Shown piece after piece: positions 35,104 to 41,756 of a DNA stretch of 64,000 nucleotides. Each line of letters opens with the position of its first letter. The stretch's first letter is position 1. Location: assembly GCA_046341775.1 (NCBI GenBank), contig JBKDQQ010000211.1, forward strand, positions 1 to 64,000, in the 5' to 3' direction. A program made the translations under genes and the position numbers. This DNA is from SXXH01 sp041165735 (GTDB lineage Bacteria > Planctomycetota > UBA1135 > GCA-002686595). Below the pieces are notes generated by a model, which was not told the DNA's origin, made no database searches, and was given only the letters and a program-made list of their open reading frames with translations.

Positions 35104-36270
35104 GAGCGGCTCCTCGCCGCCGAGTTCGAGGTAGCGCGCATGCCGCGCGCGCGCCTCGTCCAAGCGCCCGTCCTGCAGCAACCAGCGCGCGAGCTCCAAC
35201 TGGGCGCGCAAGAGCCGGCCTTCGCGCGCGGCGGATGCGTCGCAAGCGCGCCGCAGCGCCGCGAGGGCGAGTTCGCGCTCGCCCGCGTCGCGCGCGAGCT
35301 GCGCCTCGAAGTAGGCCGTCTCCGGATCGTCGGGAGACATGCCGCGCGCGCGTGCCAGCGCCTCGGCCGCGGCCGCGCGTTCGCCGACGCGTCGCAGGCA
35401 CTCGCCGCGCAAGGCGTGGAAGCGGGCGTCGGTGCGCGCGTCCTCGCGCGCCAGGTGCGCGTCCAACGCGTCCAAGGCGCGACGAGGTTCGTCGACCGAC
35501 AGCCACAACTCCGCGATGCCGACCTTGGGCAGCGGTTCCTCCGGCCGCGCGCGCGCTTGCAACCGCCGCGCCTTCAGCGTCGCCTGCCACTGCGCGCTCG
35601 AGCGTGCGGCGCGCTCGAGCCGCGTCGCCTCGTCGCGCGCGCCGTCTTGCAGGGCGCAAGCGAAGAGCACCGCGCGCGCCGCCGCCGCGTCGTTCGCGTG
35701 CGGAGCGAGTCGCAGCCCTTCCAGCAGGAACGGCGTGGCGCCGCGGCAATCGCCGGCGCGCGCGAGGGCCCGACCCGCGACGTAGAGCGCCTCGGGCGCG
35801 TCCGGTTCGCGCGGACGACCATCGGCCGCGACGAGGCAAGCCACGGCGCCGGCGGGGTCGTCGTACTGCTCGAGCAGGATGCGCGCCCGGGCGAGGCGCA
35901 GCGGCGGCGCGTCGCCGCCGCAAGCGTCCAGCGCGGGGCGCGCCGCGCCCGCCTGCGCCAGCACCAGCGCCGCCAAGGCGCGCAGTTCGACGCTCGTCTC
36001 CGGCGCGCCGATCGCCACGCGCGCCTCGGCCGCCACCTCCGGGGCGAGGTCGAGCTCCAGCGCCTCGCGCCAGCGCGTCGCGGCGTCGGCCCCCGGCGCC
36101 GCGGGTCGCGCGGGCCCGGCCTGCGCGGGCCGCGACTCTTCCGCCGGCCCCGCTTCTCCCGCGGGTGCGGAGGAGTTGTCAAAACAACTGGACACAAGCG
36201 CCGCGCAAGCCGCCAGGGCGGCCAGGCGCGCCCGGCCGCGCGGCTCCGCGCCGCCGCGTCGCGCCCTCAT
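35092..36270 (-). CDS. TPR-repeat lipoprotein, partner of the FG-GAP protein
   Basis: A 392-residue exported protein. The signal ends in LVSSCFDNSS (lipobox VSSC), followed by a Pro/Ala/Glu-rich linker. TPR-like units run to the C-terminus, for example VAGRALARAGDCRGATPFL, LWLSVDEPRRALDALDAHL, ALRGECLRRVGERAAAAEAL, YFEAQLARDAGERELALAAL and LARWLLQDGRLDEARARHA. ATG 36270 overlaps the stop of the FG-GAP gene (ATGA). TPR proteins next to CRTAC1/UnbV-type FG-GAP proteins are a repeated pairing in Planctomycetota and Acidobacteriota, so they probably act together. The signal-peptide region holds AGTTGT-CAAA-ACAACT, an AT-rich hairpin at 36174-36189 made from uncommon codons. Confidence 0.78.
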   Translation of the reverse strand: MRARRGGAEPRGRARLAALAACAALVSSCFDNSSAPAGEAGPAEESRPAQAGPARPAAPGADAATRWREALELDLAPEVAAEARVAIGAPETSVELRALAALVLAQAGAARPALDACGGDAPPLRLARARILLEQYDDPAGAVACLVAADGRPREPDAPEALYVAGRALARAGDCRGATPFLLEGLRLAPHANDAAAARAVLFACALQDGARDEATRLERAARSSAQWQATLKARRLQARARPEEPLPKVGIAELWLSVDEPRRALDALDAHLAREDARTDARFHALRGECLRRVGERAAAAEALARARGMSPDDPETAYFEAQLARDAGERELALAALRRACDASAAREGRLLRAQLELARWLLQDGRLDEARARHARYLELGGEEPLEAR

Positions 36271-38096
36271 CGGCGGAACTCGCTGGCGGCGACGCCGCGG
36301 CCCTCGACGACGACGAGCATCCTGTCCACCGGCCCGCCGGGCAGCGTCTCCGTCGCGCCCGAGGGCCACATGACCACGATGCGTTCGTAGGAGCGCGCCT
36401 TGCCGAGTCCGAAGTGCAGCCAAGGCGTGGACGAGGATTGGTAGCCGCTGGCGCGGCGCACGCTGGCGATGGCGGCCCGCTCGACGCCGCCTTCCTTCCA
36501 CACGACCACGGCGCTGGCTCCGCTGCCGTCGCGCGGGGTGCGGCGGCCGGTGCCGGCTCCGGGAGCGAGGGGTCGCGAGGGGCCCGCGAGCCGCAGCGAC
36601 AAGCGCGCATTGTCGGGCTCGAGCCGGTTGAGGCCCAGCGCCAGCGGCGCGTCGATGCGCACGACCACGAGGTCGGGTCGACCGTCGCCATCCAGGTCGC
36701 CCACCGCGCTGCCGCGCCCGCCGCCGTGCGCCGCGGAGAACACCGAGTCCGGCCGGGCGGGGGGCAAGGCGCGCGCGCGGCCCTCGGGATGGAGGCTCCA
36801 GCGCGTCGTCGCCTGCGCGTAGCGCGTGCCCGTGTCCGGCAGGTCGGCCGCCGGGTAGACGTGGCCGTTCGCGCTCGCGAGTTCCAACCAGCCGTCGCCG
36901 TCGAAGTCGACGAGGTGCACGCCCCAGGACAACAAGGCGCGCGTCTCGCGCATCAGCCCCAGCCTGTGCGTCATGCGCACGAAGCCTTGCGGCGCGCCGG
37001 CGTGCAACTCCGTGGGCTCGTCGGAGAAGTTCGTCACCACGAGGTCCATGCGCCCGTCGCGGTCGACATCGCCCGACGCCACGCCCATGCCGGCTTGCGC
37101 GCGACCTTCGGCGCCGTAGGCGACGCCCAGCGCGAGGGCGCCGTCGACGAAGCGGCCTTGCCCGTCGTTCAGCCACAGCATGTTCGGTTGCGAATCGTTG
37201 GCGATGTACAGGTCGTCGTCGCGGTCGCCATCGGCGTCGAAGGCGTGGGCTCCGAGGCCGTACGCGGGTTGCAGCGCCTCGAGGCGCCCGCTTTCGTCGC
37301 GGAAGCTCCCATCGCCGAGGCCGAGGAAGAGCTGGTCCGCCTGCGGCGCGAGTCCATGCGGTCCGCAGTACACCTCCACGCCCTTCCATCGGCAGGGCAC
37401 GTCGAGCGGTGGCTTGCCGAGCGAACCCTTGGGCGGCTTCTCCGGGTCGAGGTCGAGGTAGTTCGCCGCGTACAGGTCGAGCACTCCGTCCCCGTCGGCG
37501 TCGAGCACGGCGATGCTCGTCGTCCAACGCGGCGGCGGCGAGCCCGGCGGACGCGCCGCGCCCGGCGCCAGGCGACGCTCCGGCGGCGGCTCGACGCCCG
37601 CCTCGACGCGGCGCGCCAAGGTCCCGTCCGCGCCCTGCAGCAGGATCGCCAGGTCGCCGTAGCCGCCCGCGGCCAGGTCGTCGTCGCCGTCGTTGTCAAA
37701 ATCTCCTGACACGAGGCCGGTCCACCAACCCGAGAGGCCCGGCCCCGCGCGACGCGCGAAGCGCCCGGCGCCGTCGTTCTCCCACACCTCGAGGTCGGCT
37801 CCCGGGCCGGTGCGCAGCGCGTCGAAGCGCGCGAGCCCCTGCGCCAGCACGATGTCCAGGTCGCCGTCCGATCCGAGGTCGAGCAGCGCGACGCCCGCGC
37901 CGTTGGCTTCGAGGATGAAGGCCTTCTCGGGTCCGCCCGAGCGATTGACGTAGTCGATCCCGCGCTCCGCCGCGCACTCCACGAGGTCGGCCGCCCCGGC
38001 GGGCTCCGCAGGGGGGGCGTCCCAGCGCCCGCAGGCGCCGATCCACGCCAAGGCGCATCCCAGGAGCGCCCGATGCGCCGCGGCGCGCAGTCGCAT
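36267..38096 (-). CDS. FG-GAP/ASPIC-UnbV repeat lipoprotein (CRTAC1-like)
   Basis: A 609-residue exported lipoprotein (signal ALAWIGACG). The body is an FG-GAP/VCBS beta-propeller with many calcium-binding loops: DLGSDGDLDIVLA, DFDNDGDDDLAAG, DADGDGVLDLYAA, DADGDRDDDLYIA, DVDRDGRMDLVVT, DFDGDGWLELASA and DLDGDGRPDLVVV. The last ~110 residues form an ASPIC/UnbV domain (GYQSSSTPWLHFGLGKA, VVMWPSGATETL), the usual C-terminus of CRTAC1-type proteins. Likely a surface or periplasmic calcium-dependent binding protein; ligand unknown. ATG 38096 gives the clean signal; ATG 38144 would add 16 residues. Its stop overlaps the TPR gene start. Confidence 0.87.
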   Translation of the reverse strand: MRLRAAAHRALLGCALAWIGACGRWDAPPAEPAGAADLVECAAERGIDYVNRSGGPEKAFILEANGAGVALLDLGSDGDLDIVLAQGLARFDALRTGPGADLEVWENDGAGRFARRAGPGLSGWWTGLVSGDFDNDGDDDLAAGGYGDLAILLQGADGTLARRVEAGVEPPPERRLAPGAARPPGSPPPRWTTSIAVLDADGDGVLDLYAANYLDLDPEKPPKGSLGKPPLDVPCRWKGVEVYCGPHGLAPQADQLFLGLGDGSFRDESGRLEALQPAYGLGAHAFDADGDRDDDLYIANDSQPNMLWLNDGQGRFVDGALALGVAYGAEGRAQAGMGVASGDVDRDGRMDLVVTNFSDEPTELHAGAPQGFVRMTHRLGLMRETRALLSWGVHLVDFDGDGWLELASANGHVYPAADLPDTGTRYAQATTRWSLHPEGRARALPPARPDSVFSAAHGGGRGSAVGDLDGDGRPDLVVVRIDAPLALGLNRLEPDNARLSLRLAGPSRPLAPGAGTGRRTPRDGSGASAVVVWKEGGVERAAIASVRRASGYQSSSTPWLHFGLGKARSYERIVVMWPSGATETLPGGPVDRMLVVVEGRGVAASEFRR

Positions 38097-38287
38097 GTCG
38101 CGTGGCGGGTGGGCGCGGTCCGGCTTCGGGGACCAGTGCTGCATGCGCACATGATCGGACACGGAAGGTCCCGGCGCCACGGTCCTCCGGCCCGGTCGCA
38201 TGGTCCTTGGTGCCGAATCCTGCGCGACTTGCGCCGCGCCGCGAGTGCCGCGCGGCCCGCACCTTGTTGCGCCCGAGCGGGGCGCGC

Positions 38288-38293
38288 TACGCT
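38288..38293 (+). promoter_or_regulatory. Putative -10 element for the SPOR-like gene
   Basis: TACGCT in the context GCGCGC-TACGCT, almost the same as GCGCGC-TATGCT before the small basic protein gene. Leader of about 30 nt to ATG 38330. Confidence 0.45.
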
Positions 38294-38329
38294 CCGGCCC
38301 GGTCCCGAGCGCGGGTCCGATCGACCACC

Positions 38330-38998
38330 ATGCCGCTGCGCAAGAAGAGCCTCCTCGACGCGTTCCGCAACGCGCCCCACGGCGCCTCGCCGACCAGGCC
38401 CGTGTTGGAACCCACGCGCGCCAAGGGAGCGGTCAAGTTGCCTCCCGCGACCCGCGATGCGGAGCACGGCGCGGCCGCGCGCCAACGCAGCGTGCTGCTC
38501 GGCTTGTTGTTCCTCTTGTGCGCCGCCACGGCGGGCGTGTGGTGGTGGCGACTCGAGAAGCGCGAGGCGGTGCAGGCCAGCGGAGGATCCGCGGCCCGGC
38601 CCTCGGCGAACGAGCAAGTCGCGGCGCCGCGTCCGGGGGTGGACACGCCGCCCCCTGCCAAGCCTGTGCAAGGCCGCGGCGGCACGGAACACGATCGGGC
38701 CTTCCTGGACGTCCAGAACCGCGTGACCGTGCGCGTCGGCCAGTACGCGGACGATCCGCGCGGCCGCGCCGAGGCACTGGCGCACTACGACTACTTGGCG
38801 GGCGAAGGCTTGCCGTGCGTGATGCCCGTGCGCTCCGGCAAGTTCCTGATCCTGTGCGTGGGCTACGCCAAGAAGCCCGACTCGGACATCAAGGCCCTGC
38901 GCGACCAGGTCGTCGCGTTGCGCGGGCCGAGGGGCGCGAAGAAGCCGCCGTTCGCCACCGCCTGGATCGACAACATCGACAACGTCGTCAAGCGCTGA
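38330..38998 (+). CDS. Single-pass membrane protein with SPOR-like C-terminal domain
   Basis: A 222-residue protein: ~53 cytoplasmic residues rich in Lys/Arg/Pro, one membrane helix (SVLLGLLFLLCAATAGVWWW), a Pro-rich linker and an extracytoplasmic domain from about residue 125. That domain (VTVRVGQYADDPRGRAEAL then GLPCVMPVRSGKFLILCVGYA) has the spacing of a SPOR peptidoglycan-binding domain: a strand with VGxY/F, a helix, then a GK-Y/F-hydrophobic-VG strand. The match is by eye and weak. If right, it would localise to denuded glycan at division sites. It stands alone with its own -10 element. Confidence 0.5.
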   Translation: MPLRKKSLLDAFRNAPHGASPTRPVLEPTRAKGAVKLPPATRDAEHGAAARQRSVLLGLLFLLCAATAGVWWWRLEKREAVQASGGSAARPSANEQVAAPRPGVDTPPPAKPVQGRGGTEHDRAFLDVQNRVTVRVGQYADDPRGRAEALAHYDYLAGEGLPCVMPVRSGKFLILCVGYAKKPDSDIKALRDQVVALRGPRGAKKPPFATAWIDNIDNVVKR

Positions 38999-39041
38999 AG
39001 TGAACTGCCCGGTGGCCGCCGACGACCCGCGGTCGGCCCTC

Positions 39042-39066
39042 GGGTGCTGCGCCGAGCCGAGCACCC
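39042..39066 (+). terminator. Hairpin downstream of the SPOR-like gene
   Basis: GGGTGCT (39042-39048) pairs with AGCACCC (39060-39066) around an 11-nt loop, about 45 nt past the stop. No T-tract follows. The stretch from here to 39240 holds no gene that I can see. Confidence 0.35.
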
Positions 39067-39246
39067 CGGACGGGGAGCACGCCGATGGCGGGGCGGGTGG
39101 CGCGGGCGCCGGACCCTGTCGTCGGGGCGGGGCGCAGGCCCTCGCCGGATCGAGTCTCGACCGCCGCGCAGGGGGATCGGGAGGGTTCCTTCGGCCGCCC
39201 TAGGCGCTTCCGCGGCCCCGATCTGGCACATGGGAGGGGTGCGCGC

Positions 39247-39252
39247 TATGCT
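39247..39252 (+). promoter_or_regulatory. Putative -10 element for the small basic protein gene
   Basis: TATGCT preceded by GC. Initiation would fall at about 39259, the first base of the first leader hairpin. Confidence 0.5.
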
Positions 39253-39258
39253 GTTTGG

Positions 39259-39290
39259 CCCTCGCGAGGGCGCGATCCGTCTCGGATCGC
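39259..39290 (+). promoter_or_regulatory. Two adjacent hairpins at the 5' end of the small basic protein mRNA
   Basis: CCCTCGCGAGGG (39259-39270) is a perfect palindrome at the predicted mRNA 5' end. It is followed one base later by GCGATCCG-TCT-CGGATCGC (39272-39290), a perfect 8-bp stem with a 3-nt loop. About 28 nt separate them from ATG 39319. A 5' stabilising structure or a translational control element would both fit. This is structure by pairing only; no known riboswitch is matched. Confidence 0.5.
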
Positions 39291-39318
39291 CCCGCAACTG
39301 CGCGCAGCGGAACACGAC

Positions 39319-39588
39319 ATGTCGATTCACTCCAGCCTCAAGATCAAGGGCATCGCCGCGGGCAGCCGCTCGGTGTTCACGCGCGTCGAGCGCATCGCCA
39401 TCCTGAAGAAGGCGGGCAAGTTCGACGAAGCCGGCAGCTCGCCCTGCGGCCTCCCCAAGGTCCGCACGACCTTCAAGACCATCGGCGCCAAGAAGAAGGA
39501 CGCCGCGCCCGCCGCCGACGCCAAGGCCGGCGACAAGAAGGCCGCTCCGGCCGCTGGCGCCAAGGCCGCCGCTCCGGCGAAGAAGTGA
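39319..39588 (+). CDS. PVC-superphylum small basic protein (TIGR04137-like) with Ala/Lys-rich tail
   Basis: An 89-residue, strongly basic protein. Residues 1-52 (MSIHSSLKIKGIAAGSRSVF, then TRVERIAILKKAGKFDE and GLPKVRTTF) match the short family shared by Chlamydiae, Verrucomicrobia and Planctomycetes: MSxHxSLK…, R-x-V-L/F-T/K-R-x-E-R-I-x-x-L, …GLPK. Family members are suspected to be ribosome-associated, but the function is not settled. The usual protein stops soon after GLPKV. Here a ~35-residue tail of Lys, Ala, Pro and Asp follows, resembling the tails of nucleic-acid-binding proteins. A strong-looking promoter and a structured leader suggest high expression. Confidence 0.85.
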   Translation: MSIHSSLKIKGIAAGSRSVFTRVERIAILKKAGKFDEAGSSPCGLPKVRTTFKTIGAKKKDAAPAADAKAGDKKAAPAAGAKAAAPAKK

Positions 39589-39673
39589 CCGTCGTCGCCC
39601 CGTGCCCGGCGGCGCGAGGCTTGGACGAAGCTTCGATCCATCCCGCGCGCCCCCGCGTGGTGGCGCGTTCCCT

Positions 39674-39694
39674 GCGCGCGGCTTGACCGCGCGC
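39674..39694. other. Perfect 8-bp hairpin ending one base before the queE start
   Basis: GCGCGCGG-CTTGA-CCGCGCGC. It would end the small basic protein transcript about 90 nt past its stop, or cover the queE ribosome-binding region. No Shine-Dalgarno is visible next to ATG 39696. Confidence 0.45.
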
Positions 39695-39695
39695 C

Positions 39696-40526
39696 ATGCG
39701 CATGCGTACGACGCGCCAAAGCGCCCTCGCACCCGTCATGGAGGTCTTCGCCTCCGTGCAAGGCGAGGGCGCCTTCGTCGGCGAGCCGCAAGTCTTCGTG
39801 CGACTGCGGGGGTGTCCCCTGCGCTGCAGGTGGTGCGACACGCCTGCTTCGTGGGGCGTCGAACCCGCGCATGCCGCGCGCATCGACGCGAAGGATGGAG
39901 CGCGACGCGAGCCTTCCATGGCCAGCGCCTTCCAGGTCGCGATCTGGGTCTCGCAATGCGAGCCCGGCGCGCCGCGCACGGTCAGCCTGACCGGCGGAGA
40001 GCCGCTGATGTGGCCGGAGTTCGCCGTGGCGTTGAAGCGCATGATCGCGCCGCGTCGCCTGCACCTCGAGACCGCGGGCGCGCACCCGCGCGCGCTGGAA
40101 CGAGTGCTCTCCGTCGTGGACCACGTCAGCCTCGACCTGAAGCCGAGCTTCGACATGCTGGCGCCGGTCCCGCTCGCGCCGCCGCGTTCCGACGACGAAC
40201 CCTCGCCCTCCGACGAGTCCAGCCCGACCACGCCGGATGAGTGGAGCGTCGCGCGTCGCGCCTGCCTCGCGCTGGTCGCCGGGCGCGACGCGTGCGGCAA
40301 GATCGTCGTGTGCGGCGATCGCTCCGCCGGGGACTACGCGCAGCTGTTCGACGAGGTGGAGGAGTGCGCGCCGGGGCTGCCAGTTTGCTTGACACCGGCG
40401 ACCTCCATCGGCGCGGTGCCCGCGCCGTCGCACGCCCTGGTCGACGAGGTGGCGGAGATGGCGCGCGACCGCGACCTCTCCGTGCGCATCGTGCCGCAGC
40501 TCCACCGCCTGGTCCGTCGGCCCTGA
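39696..40526 (+). CDS. queE: 7-carboxy-7-deazaguanine synthase
   Basis: Radical SAM enzyme that converts 6-carboxy-tetrahydropterin to 7-carboxy-7-deazaguanine in queuosine precursor (preQ0) synthesis. The product is 276 residues. The N-terminal EVFASVQGEGAFVGEP matches QueE's ..F.SIQGEG...G.P. The Fe-S motif GCPLRCRWCDTP is CxxxCxxC. VSLTGGEPL is the GGE motif. HLETAGA and DHVSLDLKPS carry SAM/substrate contacts, and the C-terminus ends in RIVPQLHRL, as in the family. A Pro/Ser/Asp-rich insertion sits near residue 160. No queC, queD or queF is in the window. ATG 39696 follows a perfect hairpin; ATG 39702 is an equal candidate. Confidence 0.9.
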   Translation: MRMRTTRQSALAPVMEVFASVQGEGAFVGEPQVFVRLRGCPLRCRWCDTPASWGVEPAHAARIDAKDGARREPSMASAFQVAIWVSQCEPGAPRTVSLTGGEPLMWPEFAVALKRMIAPRRLHLETAGAHPRALERVLSVVDHVSLDLKPSFDMLAPVPLAPPRSDDEPSPSDESSPTTPDEWSVARRACLALVAGRDACGKIVVCGDRSAGDYAQLFDEVEECAPGLPVCLTPATSIGAVPAPSHALVDEVAEMARDRDLSVRIVPQLHRLVRRP

Positions 40527-40552
40527 GCGGCACGCAACCTTGCAGGGCCGAC

Positions 40553-40605
40553 TCCCGCCGCGCGGTCCGAGGCGGGACCATCCGGCCCGGGACGCGCATC
40601 CCGCC
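40553..40605. terminator. Three-arm bidirectional hairpin element between convergent genes
   Basis: TCCCGCC (40553-40559), GGCGGGA (40571-40577) and TCCCGCC (40599-40605). The middle arm can pair with either flank, so a queE transcript and an AlgJ-like transcript can each form a hairpin. CGGGA-CGCGCA-TCCCG (40588-40603) is a third option. No U-tract is present. It fills most of the 84-bp gap. Confidence 0.45.
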
Positions 40606-40610
40606 CCGCC

Positions 40611-41747
40611 CTAGTCGTCGAGCGGGATCGGGTGGTCGATCCTCGCCAGCGTGCGCTCCACGTACAGCTCGATCACCAGTTCCGGGCGCTCCTCGAGCAC
40701 CACCTGCCTGTCGAAGCGCGATCGCCAGTGGAAGGTCGCCTCCGGGAAGGACTCCGCCAGGGCCTCCTGCAGGTAGGGTCCGAAGGAGTCGTGGAAGACG
40801 AGCACGCGCGGCCCCGGTCGACCGGGCTTGCGCGTGCGCGTCGGTCCGCTCGCTTCGCCGCCTTGCGCCAGCAGCTCGTGCTTGCGCCCGCCTTCGTGGA
40901 CGAGGAACCACTCGCGCTGCGGCAGCAGGTCGGACAAGTAGAGGTGCGCGCCCCATGTGTCGCCGCGGCCTTGGTTGTAGAGGCGCGCCAGTTCGGCGTC
41001 CTCGAGGGCTCGCGCCCGCGGGAAATGCACCTGCACGCGTTGCATGATGGCCGCGTACGCCGCGCGCGAACCGTTGCCGTTCCAATGCGAGCCCAGTCGC
41101 GTGTAGACCTCGTCGCCGGGCCGATCGAAGGCGCGCGCGGCCCGCAGCGCCGGCCGCAGGTCGAGCAGGTCCACGGCGCTCCCGCGCGTCGCGGCGATCA
41201 ACTGGTCGAGGCGCGTGGGCGCGTCCGGCGCGATCCGCCGCCAGTCCTCGGGGAGGTGCTCGGGATAGATCGACTCCTTGTTGGGCGCCACCACGTGCAG
41301 GTGGCGGACGCCCAGCGACTCCAGCCAGGCGCGCCGCTCCTCCAGCGCGGAAGTCCACTGGGCGATCTCCGCGCCGGTCATCGGCAGCGCGCCGCGCCAC
41401 GCCTCGCGCGAGCGGTCCACGCGCGTGTAGATCCAGCCGTCCGAGCCCTTGGCGATGGTCCTCGTCGGCGACACGCCGAGGCCGAACCAGTGCAGCCGGT
41501 TGCGCGCCCGCAGCAGGCGGTCGCGCAGGCCGAAGGTGTCCATGTAGTGGCGGTCGAACGCGCCGGGCAGGCGCACCAGCGACTTCAGGCTGCGCGGCGG
41601 GAGCTCCGGCGGGGGAGCCGCCTTGCGCAACTCGGGCGCGGGGGAGCGCGCCGCGTCGTCGCGCACGAACTCGTCGATGGTGGGCGCGCACAGCGCGACC
41701 ACGAAGCCGAACACAAGCGACGCGTCGCGCACGGTGCTCCACTGCAT
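40611..41747 (-). CDS. AlgJ/AlgX-like SGNH-type O-acetylation protein
   Basis: A 378-residue protein with an N-terminal membrane anchor or uncleaved signal (DASLVFGFVVALCAPTI) and an extracytoplasmic SGNH-hydrolase-like domain. Family features: AFDRHYMDTFGLRDRLL, KGSDGWIYTR, HVVAPNKESIYPEHLP, YTRLGSHWNGNGS and VLVFHDSFGPYLQEAL (serine in DSF). In AlgJ/AlgX the D-x-H-W motif supplies two of the triad residues. Here it reads G-S-H-W, so the Asp is replaced by Gly. It follows the MBOAT gene at 9 bp. The pair should move acetyl groups across the membrane and onto an exported polysaccharide. Confidence 0.82.
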   Translation of the reverse strand: MQWSTVRDASLVFGFVVALCAPTIDEFVRDDAARSPAPELRKAAPPPELPPRSLKSLVRLPGAFDRHYMDTFGLRDRLLRARNRLHWFGLGVSPTRTIAKGSDGWIYTRVDRSREAWRGALPMTGAEIAQWTSALEERRAWLESLGVRHLHVVAPNKESIYPEHLPEDWRRIAPDAPTRLDQLIAATRGSAVDLLDLRPALRAARAFDRPGDEVYTRLGSHWNGNGSRAAYAAIMQRVQVHFPRARALEDAELARLYNQGRGDTWGAHLYLSDLLPQREWFLVHEGGRKHELLAQGGEASGPTRTRKPGRPGPRVLVFHDSFGPYLQEALAESFPEATFHWRSRFDRQVVLEERPELVIELYVERTLARIDHPIPLDD

Positions 41748-41756
41748 GGATGTGCG

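Noticed and set aside
39623..39640. CGAAGCTTCG palindrome between the small basic protein gene and queE as an operator
   Set aside because: Only 10 bp, no second copy in the window and no regulator nearby; chance cannot be excluded.
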